Source: Paralithodes platypus (lineage: Eukaryota; Arthropoda; Malacostraca; Decapoda; Lithodidae). Taken from it: a DNA stretch of 64,000 nt. Below, piece after piece: positions 10,574-20,014 of this stretch. The notes beneath the pieces were generated by a model. That model had not been told where the DNA came from, did no database searches, and saw only the letters and a list, made by a program, of their open reading frames with translations. The position numbers and the translations under genes are program-made. The number at the start of each line of letters is the position of its first letter. The stretch's first letter is position 1. The stretch lies in contig CM064552.1 of NCBI GenBank assembly GCA_032716605.1, positions 3,866,844 through 3,930,843 on the forward strand, read 5' to 3'.

Positions 10574-10785
10574 CCTACTGAGTACCAGCGCCGTGTGATA
10601 GATTTTATTCTAACTATATTGTAGACGATAGTATGCAGCTTAGGAAGGATCTGTGGTGATTCTAAGGGTTGGTTGAGATCATTTGAAGCCTTATTATTTC
10701 TAGAGGTCCTACCTAAGCTGAATAAAATTGTCTCATAGTTGCCAAAATAGGATGAAAAGGAGGTCCCCGGTACTGGATGGGTTAA
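10570..10785. mobile_element. B-family TTAA element, full length (216 bp)
   Basis: Starts TTAACCTACTGAGTACCAG and ends CCCCGGTACTGGATGGGTTAA. The left arm has TAGACGATAGTATGCAGCTTA and the right arm AAGCTGAATAAAATTGTCT, so the whole element folds back on itself. It carries no coding capacity. Confidence 0.75.
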
Positions 10786-10942
10786 CAGTTTGAAGGAAGT
10801 AAGAGAAAGCGTTTCAGCCAGCCTAGTGGACAACTCAAATATATTGCTCGATAGCCTAATAGCAAAAGCAAGCAAAATCCTAAATTATGAGTAAAGTATC
10901 ATAATTGCCCACAAGCCGTCCGACCGGGTACTGTTCACCACT

Positions 10943-11200
10943 TTAAGGGGGATGGTTGTTTTTTCTGGACACCCTTCTCCCTCATGCTTAGCCCCATTAG
11001 TTTGGCGATTTTCAGACCTTTCGCCCCTTTTTTCTGTGAATATTAAGACTTAGTGTCATTTAGGTGTCGAGTTTATCCTGGCTAGCGATAGAGAGCCTGT
11101 AAATTATTAGGAACCAGCCTTCGGCCGGGACATTTTGCATTTTTTTTTTTTTAAAGTTTGATGGAGGTCTAGGGAGGAAACTAGAGAAATAATATATTCT
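10943..11200 (-). mobile_element. A-family TTAA element, reverse, partial
   Basis: Begins TTAAGGGGGATGG at the family's right-end sequence and runs in reverse through AGCCCCATTAGTTTGGCGAT, TGTCATTTAGGTGTCGAG and CGGCCGGGACATTTTG. It fades after GGAGGTCTAGGGAGGAAACT. A B-like remnant follows at 11205-11340. Confidence 0.65.
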
Positions 11201-11361
11201 GAATATCAATAGACGATTTTATGTGTTATCGAGTTAGTAGTTACCACCTCGAGGCCTGAAGGTATATTGGTAGATTATAAGAAAATCGTCTAATGGTTAC
11301 CAGAATAAAACGAAAAATACGTCGTTTTGCTGAACGGGTAAGTACATCCTTTGCGTATATG

Positions 11362-11362
<1 letters not shown>

Positions 11363-11409
<47 letters not shown>

Positions 11410-11410
11410 A
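11363..11410. repeat. (CT)n microsatellite
   Basis: Pure (CT)n apart from one TT. Confidence 0.9.
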
Positions 11411-11727
11411 ATAATACTAATCATAAAGTGGTATAATTACTATCAAATACTATTTTCACAAATATTTAAATTTCCAAACATCTTCCTACAAGACTTTTAT
11501 TAGGTCTACACCTATAACATCTCAGTATCTAATAATGAATAGACTCATCAATTAAAACTGGACCAACCTTTTTTAAGTCTAAATAATTTCTTTACGGTAC
11601 AGAATTCGGATTCAGATAGATAAAGATGTTTTCGATCGTATGCATGCCATGAATAAAATATATATTCCTGTAATAATTACCTTACCATTAACTAGTGACG
11701 GTACTATACTCACTCATAAAAACATAC

Positions 11728-11729
<2 letters not shown>

Positions 11730-11815
<86 letters not shown>
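11730..11815. repeat. (CT)n microsatellite
   Basis: Pure (CT)n run. The intervening 11411-11729 is AT-rich with nothing recognised. Confidence 0.9.
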
Positions 11816-11818
<3 letters not shown>

Positions 11819-11961
11819 CGCAGTGCAGTTCAATTACGCTGAGTGTCCTGTGAAGTGTCTGGCCGTCTCGGAAACGACCGCACCTTTTTAATTACGGATC
11901 CGGTTATAAAGATCTAAATATCACTTGGTTCGGAACTGGCATCTCGACGACGTATACAGAC

Positions 11962-12176
11962 TCTATAGTTTATTCGCTGTAAGTAGGCGAGAAATAATTA
12001 CCTCTAATCTCTGTAACTCACAAACGACTAGAGTAATCGAGCTAATATTTCTACCATTTGGGAAGAGTCCGCCAAGGAATAGATGGGAAATTTTACAGCC
12101 AATTTGCTCTAGCCCTTTTTGAGTTAGAGAGGATTAGAAGTCATGATTTCTCGCCTACTTGCAGCGAATAGACTAG
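11962..12176. mobile_element. C-family foldback element
   Basis: Two arms of about 70 bp are inverted copies, 11962-12033 and 12106-12176. They share TATTCGCTGTAAGTAGGCGA, GAGAAAT and ACTAGAG. The loop holds the family's GTAATCGAGCTAATATTTCT. Further copies lie near 23665, 25481, 34375 and 40602. Confidence 0.65.
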
Positions 12177-12207
12177 TTTCATTTCAGCTGACGGTGAATT
12201 GAATCCC

Positions 12208-12424
12208 TTAACCCATACAGTTCCAGGGAAGTCCTGGTAATCATATTCTGGCAACTATTAGACGATTTCATTCAGCTTAGGAAGGACCTCTAGCAATAAT
12301 AAGGCTTTAGATTATCTCAACCAACCCTTTTAACTACCACAGATCCTTCCTAAGCTGCATTAATGTTGTCTAAATAAAGGTAGAGTCAATTATTAACAAA
12401 CGTCGCTGGTACTCAGAGGGTTAA
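12208..12424. mobile_element. B-family TTAA element, full length (217 bp)
   Basis: TTAA at 12208-12211 and 12421-12424. The ends are CCCATACAGTTCCAGG and GTCGCTGGTACTCAGAGGG. Internal arms TTAGACGATTTCATTCAGCT and AAGCTGCATTAATGTTGTCT are inverted. Confidence 0.75.
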
Positions 12425-12482
12425 CAACTATTTTATCGATAACTAAAGGAGAAATAAGAAACTACCATGCCTCGGTTGCATC

Positions 12483-13064
12483 TTAACCCCTTCAGCACCA
12501 TGACGCTGTTTTGCATGATTCTGGCTACAGTTAGATGATTTGTTTACAGTTTAAGGACCTGTGTTATTAAGGGGAGGTATTTGTTTACAGTTTAAGGACC
12601 TGTGTTATTAATGGGAGGTATTTAGTTTGTTTCCTAGACTTCCATCAACCTTGAAATTACACCCCCTTGACCCCCTTCCAAGATAAATTTGTACATTTTT
12701 CGGTAGAAAAATGTCCCGGCCGAAGGCCGATGCCTCTTTAATTGCAGGCTCGCTATCGCTCGCCAGGAAAAAATCGATACCTAAATGGGACGAAAGGTCT
12801 TAAAAGTGACATAAATTGGGTGGAAGGTCTTAAAATCGCAAAACTAAATGGGGCGAACGTCTTAAAATCTCAAAAGCAATGGGGCTAGACATGAGGGAGA
12901 AAGGGGTCAAGAAAAAAGTCCTTCAAGTGGAGACCTCCCCTAAGAGTTTATTTAGATCGGATTTACCCATTTGAGTCCTAGAGGTAGATTATAAGCTAAC
13001 CAAAAATCGTCTAATGGTAATTATGAATATGATGAAAATTACGTCATGGTGGTGAAGGGGTTAA
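12483..13064. mobile_element. B-family element interrupted by an A element
   Basis: TTAACCCCTTCAGCACCATG at 12483 and GTGGTGAAGGGGTTAA ending at 13064 are the two ends of one B copy. Its right part resumes at 12944 with GAGTTTATTTAGATCGG. The undisturbed sister copy at 62147-62358 reads across the break (TTATTCAGAGGGTTTATTGA), so the pre-insertion state is visible within this window. Confidence 0.75.
12567..12943 (+). mobile_element. A-family element nested in a B element
   Basis: Left TTAA at 12567-12570, right end ACCTCCCC followed by a degraded TTAA (CTAA, 12940-12943). The first 41 bp of the left side, including host sequence, are duplicated: 12571-12611 repeats GGGGAGGTATTTGTTTACAG through GTGTTATTAA. 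Confidence 0.75.
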
Positions 13065-13087
13065 TGCCTAGTTTTCATTATTAACAA

Positions 13088-13401
13088 CATATTTCGCTAC
13101 AAAACCTCCATAATAGCGGAGTAATCAAGCTCAAGACGGCAATTTCGCTACAATACCTCCATAATAGCGGAGTAATCAAGCTCAAGACGGCAATTTCGCT
13201 ACAATACCTCCATAATAGCGGAGTAATCAAGCTCAAGACGGCAATTTCGCTACAAAACCTCCATAATAGCGGGAGTAATCAAGCTCAAGACGGCAATTTC
13301 GCTACAAAACCTCCATAATAGCGGGAGTAATCAAGCTCAAGACGGCAATTTCGCTACAAAACCTCCATAATAGCGGAGTAATCAAGCTCAAGACGGCAAT
13401 T
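13088..13401. repeat. 51-bp minisatellite, six copies
   Basis: The unit contains TTTCGCTACAATACCTCCAT, AATAGCGGAGTAATCAAGCT and CAAGACGGCAA. Copies differ by only single bases (one extra G in two copies), so the array is young. Its last copy runs straight into a D foldback element. Confidence 0.9.
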
Positions 13402-13620
13402 CACCACTTGCGAGTTGCAGGCTATAAGGAAGTTGGAGCCGTGAACATCGATATTAAACCCAAATACAGTAATTATGTAGGTTTCTGATCGATAGATAGT
13501 ATGTTGAATTTGGTTTTATGTATTTAAGAATGTACAACGACCGTATTTGAGCTGGTAGTTCTGTTAAATATCGATGTCTACAGCTCCAACTTCCTTATAG
13601 AATGAAACTCGCAAGTGGCC
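13402..13620. mobile_element. D-family foldback element
   Basis: Arms of about 55 bp: CCACTTGCGAGTTGCAGGCT and TATAAGGAAGTTGGAGC on the left, and the inverse GCTCCAACTTCCTTATAG and GAAACTCGCAAGTGG on the right. The centre has ATGTATTTAAGAATGTACAA. Related copies lie at 17579, 34676 and 60858. No coding capacity. Confidence 0.75.
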
Positions 13621-13689
13621 AATTTACCGTGAGCTGGAAAAGAAACAGAGTATAGTTGATTTTGTTTTCAGCTGATGGATAACTCTTAG

Positions 13690-13885
13690 ATGATACGATG
13701 ACGCGTTTATTTTCGGTTTGGGGGTATTGTTAGACGATATTATTTAGATTAGGAGGGGTATATGGACATTCTGCTACCGAAAAATGTACATATTAATCTT
13801 GAAGTGTGTGTGTGTGGGGGGGGGGGGGGGGGTTTCTAGGGGTGCTTTTTAAAGCTTGATGGAGGTCTAGCGAGGAAACTAAAAC
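13690..13885 (-). mobile_element. B fragment followed by A fragment
   Basis: 13695-13760 has GATGACGCGTTTATTTTCGG and TTAGACGATATTATTTAG (B). 13765-13885 has CTACCGAAAAATGTACA and TTGATGGAGGTCTAG in reverse orientation (A). A poly-G tract lies at 13817-13832. Confidence 0.55.
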
Positions 13886-13999
13886 TTAAATAATAAATAA
13901 TTAATTAAATAGATTAAATAGATTAATTAAATAGACCCACAAATAGCCACTACTCCATTACCCAATATAAACTTGGTAGTCATACGAACAAGTTAACAT

Positions 14000-14290
14000 T
14001 GGGTTAGGCCAGTGGTAATTGGGTTAGGCCAGTGGTAATTAAAACTTGGTGTAAACTTGGGGCCACTTGTTAAAAATAGAGGATCTTAAAAATATAACTT
14101 TGTTTGCAAATGTTGGGTGCATGAATACACACACACACACACCTAAGCACATACACACAGGCGTAAATATCTGTACACAAACACACACAGGGTCACATGG
14201 ATACAGGAACACGCACACACACCAAAACACACACTTGCATACCTACATATCTTCACACTCACACATAAACACACACACACACATTTGTAT
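14000..14290. repeat. Short direct duplication and imperfect (AC)n
   Basis: TTGGGTTAGGCCAGTGGTAA occurs twice at about 14003-14040. Imperfect (CA)n lies from 14128 to 14283. His/Thr-rich or Cys/Val-rich frames are artefacts. Confidence 0.7.
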
Positions 14291-14362
14291 TATACTTTAG
14301 CAACCATCAGACTATTCTATTCAGGTTAGGAAGGACGTCTACTCATTAAAAGCTGACAGACG

Positions 14363-14670
14363 AGGCAGACCGGTTTTCTGGACCATTTTCTCCCTCATGT
14401 TTAGCCCCATTAGTTTTCAGATGTTAAAATGTTAGCCCCATTAGTTAGTCGATATTAAGACCTTTCGCCCAATTTCTTCGTCAATATTTAGACCTTTCGT
14501 GCTATTTAAGTGTCGATTTTTTCCCTGGCGAACGATAGTGAGCCTGTAATGTTGGAGGAACCGGCCTTTGGCCGGAACATTTTTCTACCGAAAAATGTAC
14601 AAATTAATCAAGAAGGGGGATCTAATGGGTGTTTTTTTAAATTTGATGGAGGTCTAGGGAGGAAACTAGA
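14363..14670 (-). mobile_element. A-family element, reverse, near full length
   Basis: Runs from CTGGACCATTTTCTCCCTCA through AGCCCCATTAG, a partly duplicated segment at 14398-14455, CGAACGATAGTGAGCCTG, GGCCTTTGGCCGGAACAT and TTTTTCTACCGAAAAATG, to GATGGAGGTCTAGGGAGGAA. Confidence 0.65.
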
Positions 14671-14672
14671 AA

Positions 14673-14731
14673 AATAATGAACACATGCACAAATAATGAA
14701 CACATGCACAAATAATGAACACATGCACAAA
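14673..14731. repeat. 19-bp tandem triplet
   Basis: AAATAATGAACACATGCAC repeats three times immediately downstream of the A element. Confidence 0.8.
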
Positions 14732-14871
14732 TCGCCCCAAAACTGAACCTTATCCCCTTAATGGTTCCCTAGGAGCGTGTGCCGTGTGTTCTGGAATGTG
14801 TCAGCCATCATTCCTTCACCATCGTAACACGGGGGTATGTAAATATTTGAGGCTAGAGCTAATGTGATAAG

Positions 14872-14924
14872 TATGTGTGTGTGTGTGTGTAAGTGCCAGA
14901 ACTTGCTATGAAAATAACTTCTGT

Positions 14925-14965
<41 letters not shown>
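14872..14965. repeat. (TG)n microsatellites
   Basis: Two (TG)n runs, 14875-14890 and 14930-14964. Confidence 0.9.
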
Positions 14966-14968
<3 letters not shown>

Positions 14969-15057
14969 GTGTATGTAGAATATAGTTGATATTGTGTTAA
15001 AATTACAGTCATGCGCATATTCGACTATCCCACAGATATTTTCCTTATGCTCCATTA

Positions 15058-15295
15058 CCTACTGCGTTTGTAAATGAATAACTTTATTTTATCCCCCCCC
15101 TCAGTTACTAACCCATCTGTCCCCTACTAACTTCCTAATCCTGCCACGGACATTAGTTCCCTTTCCAATGTTCCCTTACCCACTCTAAACCACTGTTTGG
15201 GCACTTGATCCTCAGTGTTTTGGAGGACAAGCAGCCTAGAAGGGTCACTAGACCTGTTGTTGATTGATTTCCTTTGTACTCCTTTGTACCTACCT
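15058..15295 (+). mobile_element. LINE family 2, 3' UTR fragment
   Basis: Matches the 3' end of the LINE at 30627-31577: ACTGCGTTTGTAAATGAATA, CTAACCCATCTGTCCCCTAC, CCACGGACATTAGTTCCC and AAGCAGCCTAGAAGGGTCAC. The tail carries two 10-mers, TTTGTACTCC then TTTGTAC. It is severely 5'-truncated and has no RT. Confidence 0.8.
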
Positions 15296-15369
15296 AGAAG
15301 TGTAAAAAGAAAAGCAACTTATAAGCTTTAGCCTATTCCTTTAAAGGACTTCTAGTTTTATGATTATCC

Positions 15370-15512
15370 CCTACAGTTTAAGAGGATCGCCAGAACATTT
15401 AAATACCGAAAAACAAAATAAAAATGCACAAATTAATCTCAAACGGGGATTTTGGGGTATTATATTTTAAGATTGATGGAAGTCTAGATAGGAAACTATA
15501 AAATCTCCCGTT
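15370..15512 (-). mobile_element. A-family fragment, degraded
   Basis: Reverse-orientation pieces TACCGAAAAACAAAATAAAA, CAAATTAATCTC and TTGATGGAAGTCTAG. Confidence 0.45.
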
Positions 15513-15689
15513 AAATTTGAACAATCGTCTACGTAAATTCGTTTCTGTTTCGTGATTGCATGCATACAATTTAAATATGTTGACATGCGAGGTAAACTTA
15601 CGCCTTCTTTGCAAACTATAGGCCTACTCCGAATTCAATCACACTCATAATTTCAAGCTTTAATAATCTAATTTATTACTTTTATTCCC

Positions 15690-15805
15690 AACACCAAACA
15701 CCTCCCAATGAAATTAATGAAAGTATGTGATCTTCCCGGGATTCAAACCTGGGTTACCACATACAGATCTTAAACAATCAAACCATTACACCATCAAGAC
15801 AGTTA
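15690..15805 (-). mobile_element. tRNA-derived SINE, family I
   Basis: Minus-strand head TTGATGGTGTAATGGTTTGA and B-box-like AGGTTTGAATCCCGGG, then body CATTAATTTCATTGGGAGGT. Same family as 5045-5170. Confidence 0.6.
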
Positions 15806-15856
15806 TTATATATTATATTATTATAAAGGTGACTGTACCTTGAATAAGAATTTAGT

Positions 15857-16290
15857 TTACTGGCTCGCCAGTAAATATTCGACACCTAAATGGCACGAAA
15901 GGTCTTAAAATGGACAAAGAAATGGGGCAAAAGTTCACAAAATCGCCAAACTAGTGGGGTGAACGCCTTAAAATCTCAAAATGAATGGGGCTAAACATGT
16001 GGGAGAAGGGGGTTCCGAAAAATACCCCCAAAGATAACAAAAACGCCTTCCCAGACTTCCTTGACACTAAAAAAAATCCCACCCTTTCAACCTACAATTG
16101 TACATTTTTCGATAGACTAATGTCCTGGCCGATTGCTTTCAAGTTACAGGCTCCCTATCGCTCGCCCAGAAGAAAAGCAACACTTGAATGGTGTGATACG
16201 TCTCATTATCATAAAACGAATTGGGTGACACGTGTTTACATAATATCCAAACTAATGAAAGCAAACAGGGGTGGTCCAAAATGATCACCC
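15857..16290 (+). mobile_element. Two A-family partial copies
   Basis: 15857-16025 matches the right two thirds (CTCGCCAGTAAATATTCGAC through AACATGTGGGAGAAGGGGG). 16085-16290 matches the middle and right (GTACATTTTTCGATAGACTA, CTCCCTATCGCTCGCCCAG). Open frames here are not conserved in other copies. Confidence 0.55.
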
Positions 16291-16299
16291 TCAGACCAA

Positions 16300-16650
16300 A
16301 TAGAGTTAGGACATTTAATCTATCATAGTTATGGATAGTCTCTCCTGTATGTATGTATGTATGTAGTGGTGGCATTAATCTTTATTTATGTTATATATTG
16401 CAACTAACCTTCCATTAAGGTTAACTGTAACCAAATGACTAGTACAATATGATCAGACAGCAGTGTGGCAGTCAAGTAATATTAATTATCATCTAAACTG
16501 TAGATGTAACGTAGAGCCTAACAACGTAAAATTTTCTAATCAAATAATCCTAATTGAAATTAATTTACCATAAACTCTATGGATTTACTTCCTAAGGAGA
16601 ATTGAACTAAAACAAGCCGATCATAATAACTAATTGGGGTCATCAGCACA
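16300..16650. other. unannotated AT-rich interval
   Basis: Short (GTAT)n at 16349-16364; otherwise no recognised feature. Confidence 0.4.
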
Positions 16651-16654
16651 TTGC

Positions 16655-17001
16655 CATGGTATTCTTATTCTGGTCTCCATAGACGATTTCCTTCAGCTTA
16701 TACTCTACTCCTAGGACTCAAAGCGGCAAATACCATCTCGATAAACGCTCTTAATAACACAGGTCCTTTTTAGATCACATAAATCCGTCTAATTTTGAAA
16801 TTACAGGCTCCCTATCGCTCGCCAGGAAAAAATCGACACTTACATGACACAGGTCTTAAAATTGACAGAAATGGTGCGAAAGTTCGGAAATCGCCAAACT
16901 AATGGGACAAACGTCTTAAAATCGCAAAAGCATTGGGGCTAAACATGAGGGAGAAAAGGGTCCAGAAAAAAGAAAATCCCTCAAGTAGAAATCTGCCCTT
17001 A
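16655..17001 (+). mobile_element. B fragment fused to A-family 3' part
   Basis: 16655-16795 has TATTCTTATTCTGGTCTCCA and CATAGACGATTTCCTTCAGC from B. At 16796 it becomes A sequence (ATTACAGGCTCCCTATCGCT) and ends CCCTTAA at 17001. Confidence 0.5.
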
Positions 17002-17018
17002 AAGACAAGGGACGCTAA

Positions 17019-17393
17019 TTAAGGGGGGTCACCGGCTTTTTTATTTTATCTCTCTCTCTCCTTTTCTCTCTTTCTCTGGCCTGTATCCAGCCAACTGTTT
17101 TAGGACGTTTATCCCCATCTAAGTGTCGATTTCTTCCAGGCGAGCGTAAGCGAGCCAGCATTGCATGGAGAAATCCGGCTTCGCCGGAGAAAATTTTCTA
17201 TCGAAAAATTTAAAAATTTGGCTTGCTGTCAAAACAATATATATATATATATGCTGACTCGCTACCGCTCGCCAGGAAAATATTGACACCTGGATGGGAG
17301 TAAACGTCTTAAAACAGTAGGCTGAATGGGGCCGAATACATACAAGCCAGAGAAAGAGAGAAAAGGAGAAAAAAAGCCCGAGACCCCCCTTAA
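17019..17393. mobile_element. Foldback variant of the A family with about 150-bp arms
   Basis: TTAA at 17019-17022 and 17390-17393. Unlike ordinary A copies, the two halves are inverted copies of each other. The left arm has TTAAGGGGGGTC, CCTTTTCTCTCTTTCTCTGG and CCAGGCGAGCGTAAGCGAGC. The right arm has GCTCGCCAGG, CCAGAGAAAGAGAGAAAAGG and GACCCCCCTTAA. The centre contains TCTATCGAAAAATTTAAAAA and (TA)n. Confidence 0.7.
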
Positions 17394-17411
17394 GGCGATA
17401 CACTACCCTGT

Positions 17412-17578
17412 TTATTTTCAATTGCCGATAAATTGCAAAGTTCCCATCAAGATTTATCAATTATTTTGAAGATTTTGTAGTGAAATATGGTGCTAATTAT
17501 ATAAACTTGGTCTTACTATGATGCTTAAGTATCGAGAAATTAGCTGCTAAGGAATTCAATTTACCATCAGATGAAATT
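17412..17578. mobile_element. F-family short element
   Basis: Inverted ends TTGCCGATAAATTGC and CAATTTACCATCAGATGAAA. The interior ATGGTGCTAATTATATAAAC and TTGGTCTTA.TATGATGC recurs at 42178-42372. It directly abuts a D element. Confidence 0.55.
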
Positions 17579-17797
17579 GACCACTTGCGAGTTTCAGGTT
17601 ATAAGGAAGTTGGAGCTGTAGACAACCATGTTTAGCAGAATAACCAGCTATAATACGTTTTTAGTACATTTATAAATACATAAAACCCAATTCAACATAC
17701 TATTTATCCACAAGAAACTTTAAAACTTACTGTATTTGTGTTTAATATCGATGTTTAAAGGCCGAACTTCCTTATAGCCTGAAACTCGCAAGTGGTC
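17579..17797. mobile_element. D-family foldback element
   Basis: Left arm GACCACTTGCGAGTTTCAGG, right arm CCTGAAACTCGCAAGTGGTC; 219 bp in total. Closest in structure to the copy at 13402-13620. Confidence 0.75.
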
Positions 17798-17931
17798 AAT
17801 GCAATAGAGTATAGAATACACTGAAACAGTAGCGTCCTCTGATTGTACAGCTTAACCTTTTCAGTACCGGTGCAGCCCTTTTAACGTTATTCTGGCTACT
17901 ATTAGGCGATTGTATTAGTTGACAAAGGGCC

Positions 17932-18905
17932 TTAACCCCTTCTGTACCGAGATGTCTTTTTAGTTTTATTCTAGCTATATTTTGACGATTTTGCGCAGTT
18001 TAAGAAGGATCTGTGTTAGTATAAAGGGTTAAGGGTTAAGTTTAAGAAGGATCTGTGTTAGTGTTAAGGGTTAAGTTTAAGAAGGATCTGTGTTAGTATA
18101 AAGGGTTAAGTTTAAGAAGGATCTGTGTTAGTATAAAGGGTTAAGGGTTAAGTTTAAGAAGGATCTGTGTTAGTATAAAGGGTTAAGTTTAAGAAGGATC
18201 TGTGTTAGTGTTAAGGGTTAAGTTTAAGAAGGATCTGTGTTAGTATAAAGGGTTAAGGGTTAAGTTTAAGAAGGATCTGTGTTAGTGTTAAGGGTTAAGT
18301 TTAAGAAGGATCTGTGTTAGTATAAAGGGTTAAGTTTAAGAAGGATCTGTGTTAGTATAAAGGGTTAAGGGTTAAGTTTAAGAAGGATCTGTGTTAGTAT
18401 AAAGGGTTAAGTTTAAGAAGGATCTGTGTTAGTGTTAAGGGTTAAGTTTAAGAAGGATCTGTGTTAGTATAAAGGGTTAAGTTTAAGAAGGATCTGTGTT
18501 AGTGTTAAGGGTTAAGTTTAAGAAGGATCTGTGTTAGTATAAGGGTTAAGTTTAAGAAGGATCTGTGTTAGTGTTAAGGGTTAAGTTTAAGAAGGATCTG
18601 TGTTAGTATAAAGGGTTAAGTTTAAGAAGGATCTGTGTTAGTATAAAGGGTTAAGGGTTAAGTTTAAGAAGGATCTGTGTTAGTGTTAAGGGTTAAGTTT
18701 AAGAAGGATCTGTGTTAGTATAAAGGGTTAAGTTTAAGAAGGATCTGTGTTAGTGTTAAGGGTTAAGTTTAAGAAGGATCTGTGTTAGTATAAAGGGTTA
18801 AGTTCTAAGCTTTTAAGTTGCTGGTTGTCCTTATTAATCTTAATAATATTGTCTAATAGTTGCCAAAATGTCATGAAAAGACGTCGCCGGTACAGAAGGG
18901 GTTAA
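17932..18905. mobile_element. Inner B element, enlarged by an internal array
   Basis: The left end TTAACCCCTTCTGTACCGAG and right end GTCGCCGGTACAGAAGGGGTTAA-type terminus are normal for B. About 800 bp of tandem repeat sits where the arm TTAAGAAGGATCTGTG lies in other copies, bringing a roughly 215-bp element to 974 bp. Confidence 0.75.
17996..18803. repeat. 35-bp minisatellite, about 22 copies, inside a B element
   Basis: The unit is TTTAAGAAGGATCTGTGTTA followed by GTATAAAGGGTTAAG (variant a) or GTGTTAAGGGTTAAG (variant b). Some copies carry an extra GGGTTAA. Variants a and b alternate in blocks, which suggests multi-unit (higher-order) duplications. The unit is the element's own right-of-left-arm sequence. 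Confidence 0.9.
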
Positions 18906-19020
18906 GCAATCAACCGGCTTTGACCTATCTCACGTAACCCTTTTTACTACCACAGAGCCTTCTTAAGCTGCATATACCCGTCTAAATATAGCTACAATAC
19001 AATTAGAAACACAGAAAGGT

Positions 19021-19329
19021 TTAAGGGGAGGTTTTTAGTTTGCTCCCTAGACCACCCTCAAGCTTGAAAACGTATCCCCAAGACCCCCCCCCCCCCCTTT
19101 TGAGATAAATGTGTATAATTGTCGGTAGAAAAAAGTCCTGACCGAAGGCTCGCTTTCGTTTGTTAGAACAAATACTTTATACCTGTCTTAAAATCGACAG
19201 ATATGGGGCAATTAGTCTTGGGATATTCTAACTGATGGGGCGAACGTCTTCACATCTCATAACTGGTGGTGCTAAACAAGGAAGAAGGGGGCCCAGAAAA
19301 AAAAACATTAACTGAAAATCTCCCCTCAA
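19021..19329 (+). mobile_element. A-family element between two B elements
   Basis: Begins at the TTAA shared with the preceding B (19021-19024) and ends AATCTCCCCTCAA, where the terminal TTAA has decayed to TCAA and is shared with the next B. Confidence 0.7.
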
Positions 19330-19966
19330 CCCACTCAGTACCAGGGACGACCTGTTCATTGTATTCTGGCAACTATTACACTTTATTATTCTGCTTTGGA
19401 AGGATCTCTAGCAATAATTAGGCTTCAAACTATCTCAACCAACCCTTTTTCCTACCACAGATCCTTCTTAACCCTCGTCTAGCGGGGGGTTTTGGGCTAT
19501 TTTGGGCATATTCAGGCCCTCCTGAATGATCAATCAAGTATCTGCATGAAAAGAAATGTATTCAGCAAAAAACTAGGCGCTACAATCTTCAAAATGAGAC
19601 CAGAATGAGCTACGTAGCACTCGTCGTTTTCATGCAGTGGTACCACTAACATGGGAGTTTAGCGTATAGCGGCATATTTTTTCCAGCTACGCTCACTACT
19701 GGCTACACTGCCGGCCTCTCAAGAACAGAGGGAGCGTGAGTCAGTGGGCGGCGGTATTCCCTGGGTGTCGGACGTGTGGCCTGCTGTGCTCCCGGCCATT
19801 TGCACTCGATTTTAACCCTTTAAAAGCCTTAATAATGCTCCTAACTTGCTGCTTTTTAGATACAGACTTAAGTCGGGCCCCGCTCTTTAAGTGTTAAGCT
19901 GCATAAAATCGTTTAAATATAGCTATAACTAAATATAACGCACGTCACTGGTACTCAAAGGGTTAA
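19326..19966. mobile_element. B element interrupted by a B2 element
   Basis: Left part 19326-19467 (CCCACTCAGTACCAGGGACG to CACAGATCCTTC), right part 19898-19966 (GCTGCATAAAATCG to CACTGGTACTCAAAGGGTTAA-type end). Intact B copies read ATCCTTCTTAAGCTGCAT here, so the TTAA at the break is native target sequence. Confidence 0.75.
19468..19897. mobile_element. B2-family TTAA element (430 bp)
   Basis: TTAA at 19468-19471 and 19894-19897. Shares with 26466-26895 the words GGGCTATTTTGGGCATATTC, AGGC.CTCCTGAATGAT and AAAACTAGGCG, as well as GAGCGTGAG-type sequence. The right end CTCTTTAAGTGTTAA is diverged. No coding capacity. Confidence 0.7.
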
Positions 19967-20014
19967 GCAGAACCCAAGGGACACTGTAATAAAGAGGAAT
20001 AATCTAAAATATAA

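Larger units (their letters stand above)
17852..19024. mobile_element. Outer B element, split by a second B element
   Basis: The left piece 17852-17931 (TTAACCTTTTCAGTACCGG to ACAAAGGGCC) and right piece 18906-19024 (GCAATCAACCGGC to the TTAA at 19021) join to a normal B. The break corresponds to the site that reads CCTCTAGCAAT in intact copies. The inserted element occupies 17932-18905 with TTAA on both sides. Confidence 0.65.

Noticed and set aside
18000..18800. Telomere-like TTAAGGG repeats
   Set aside because: TTAAGGG words are part of a 35-bp unit from a B element and not the arthropod TTAGG repeat.
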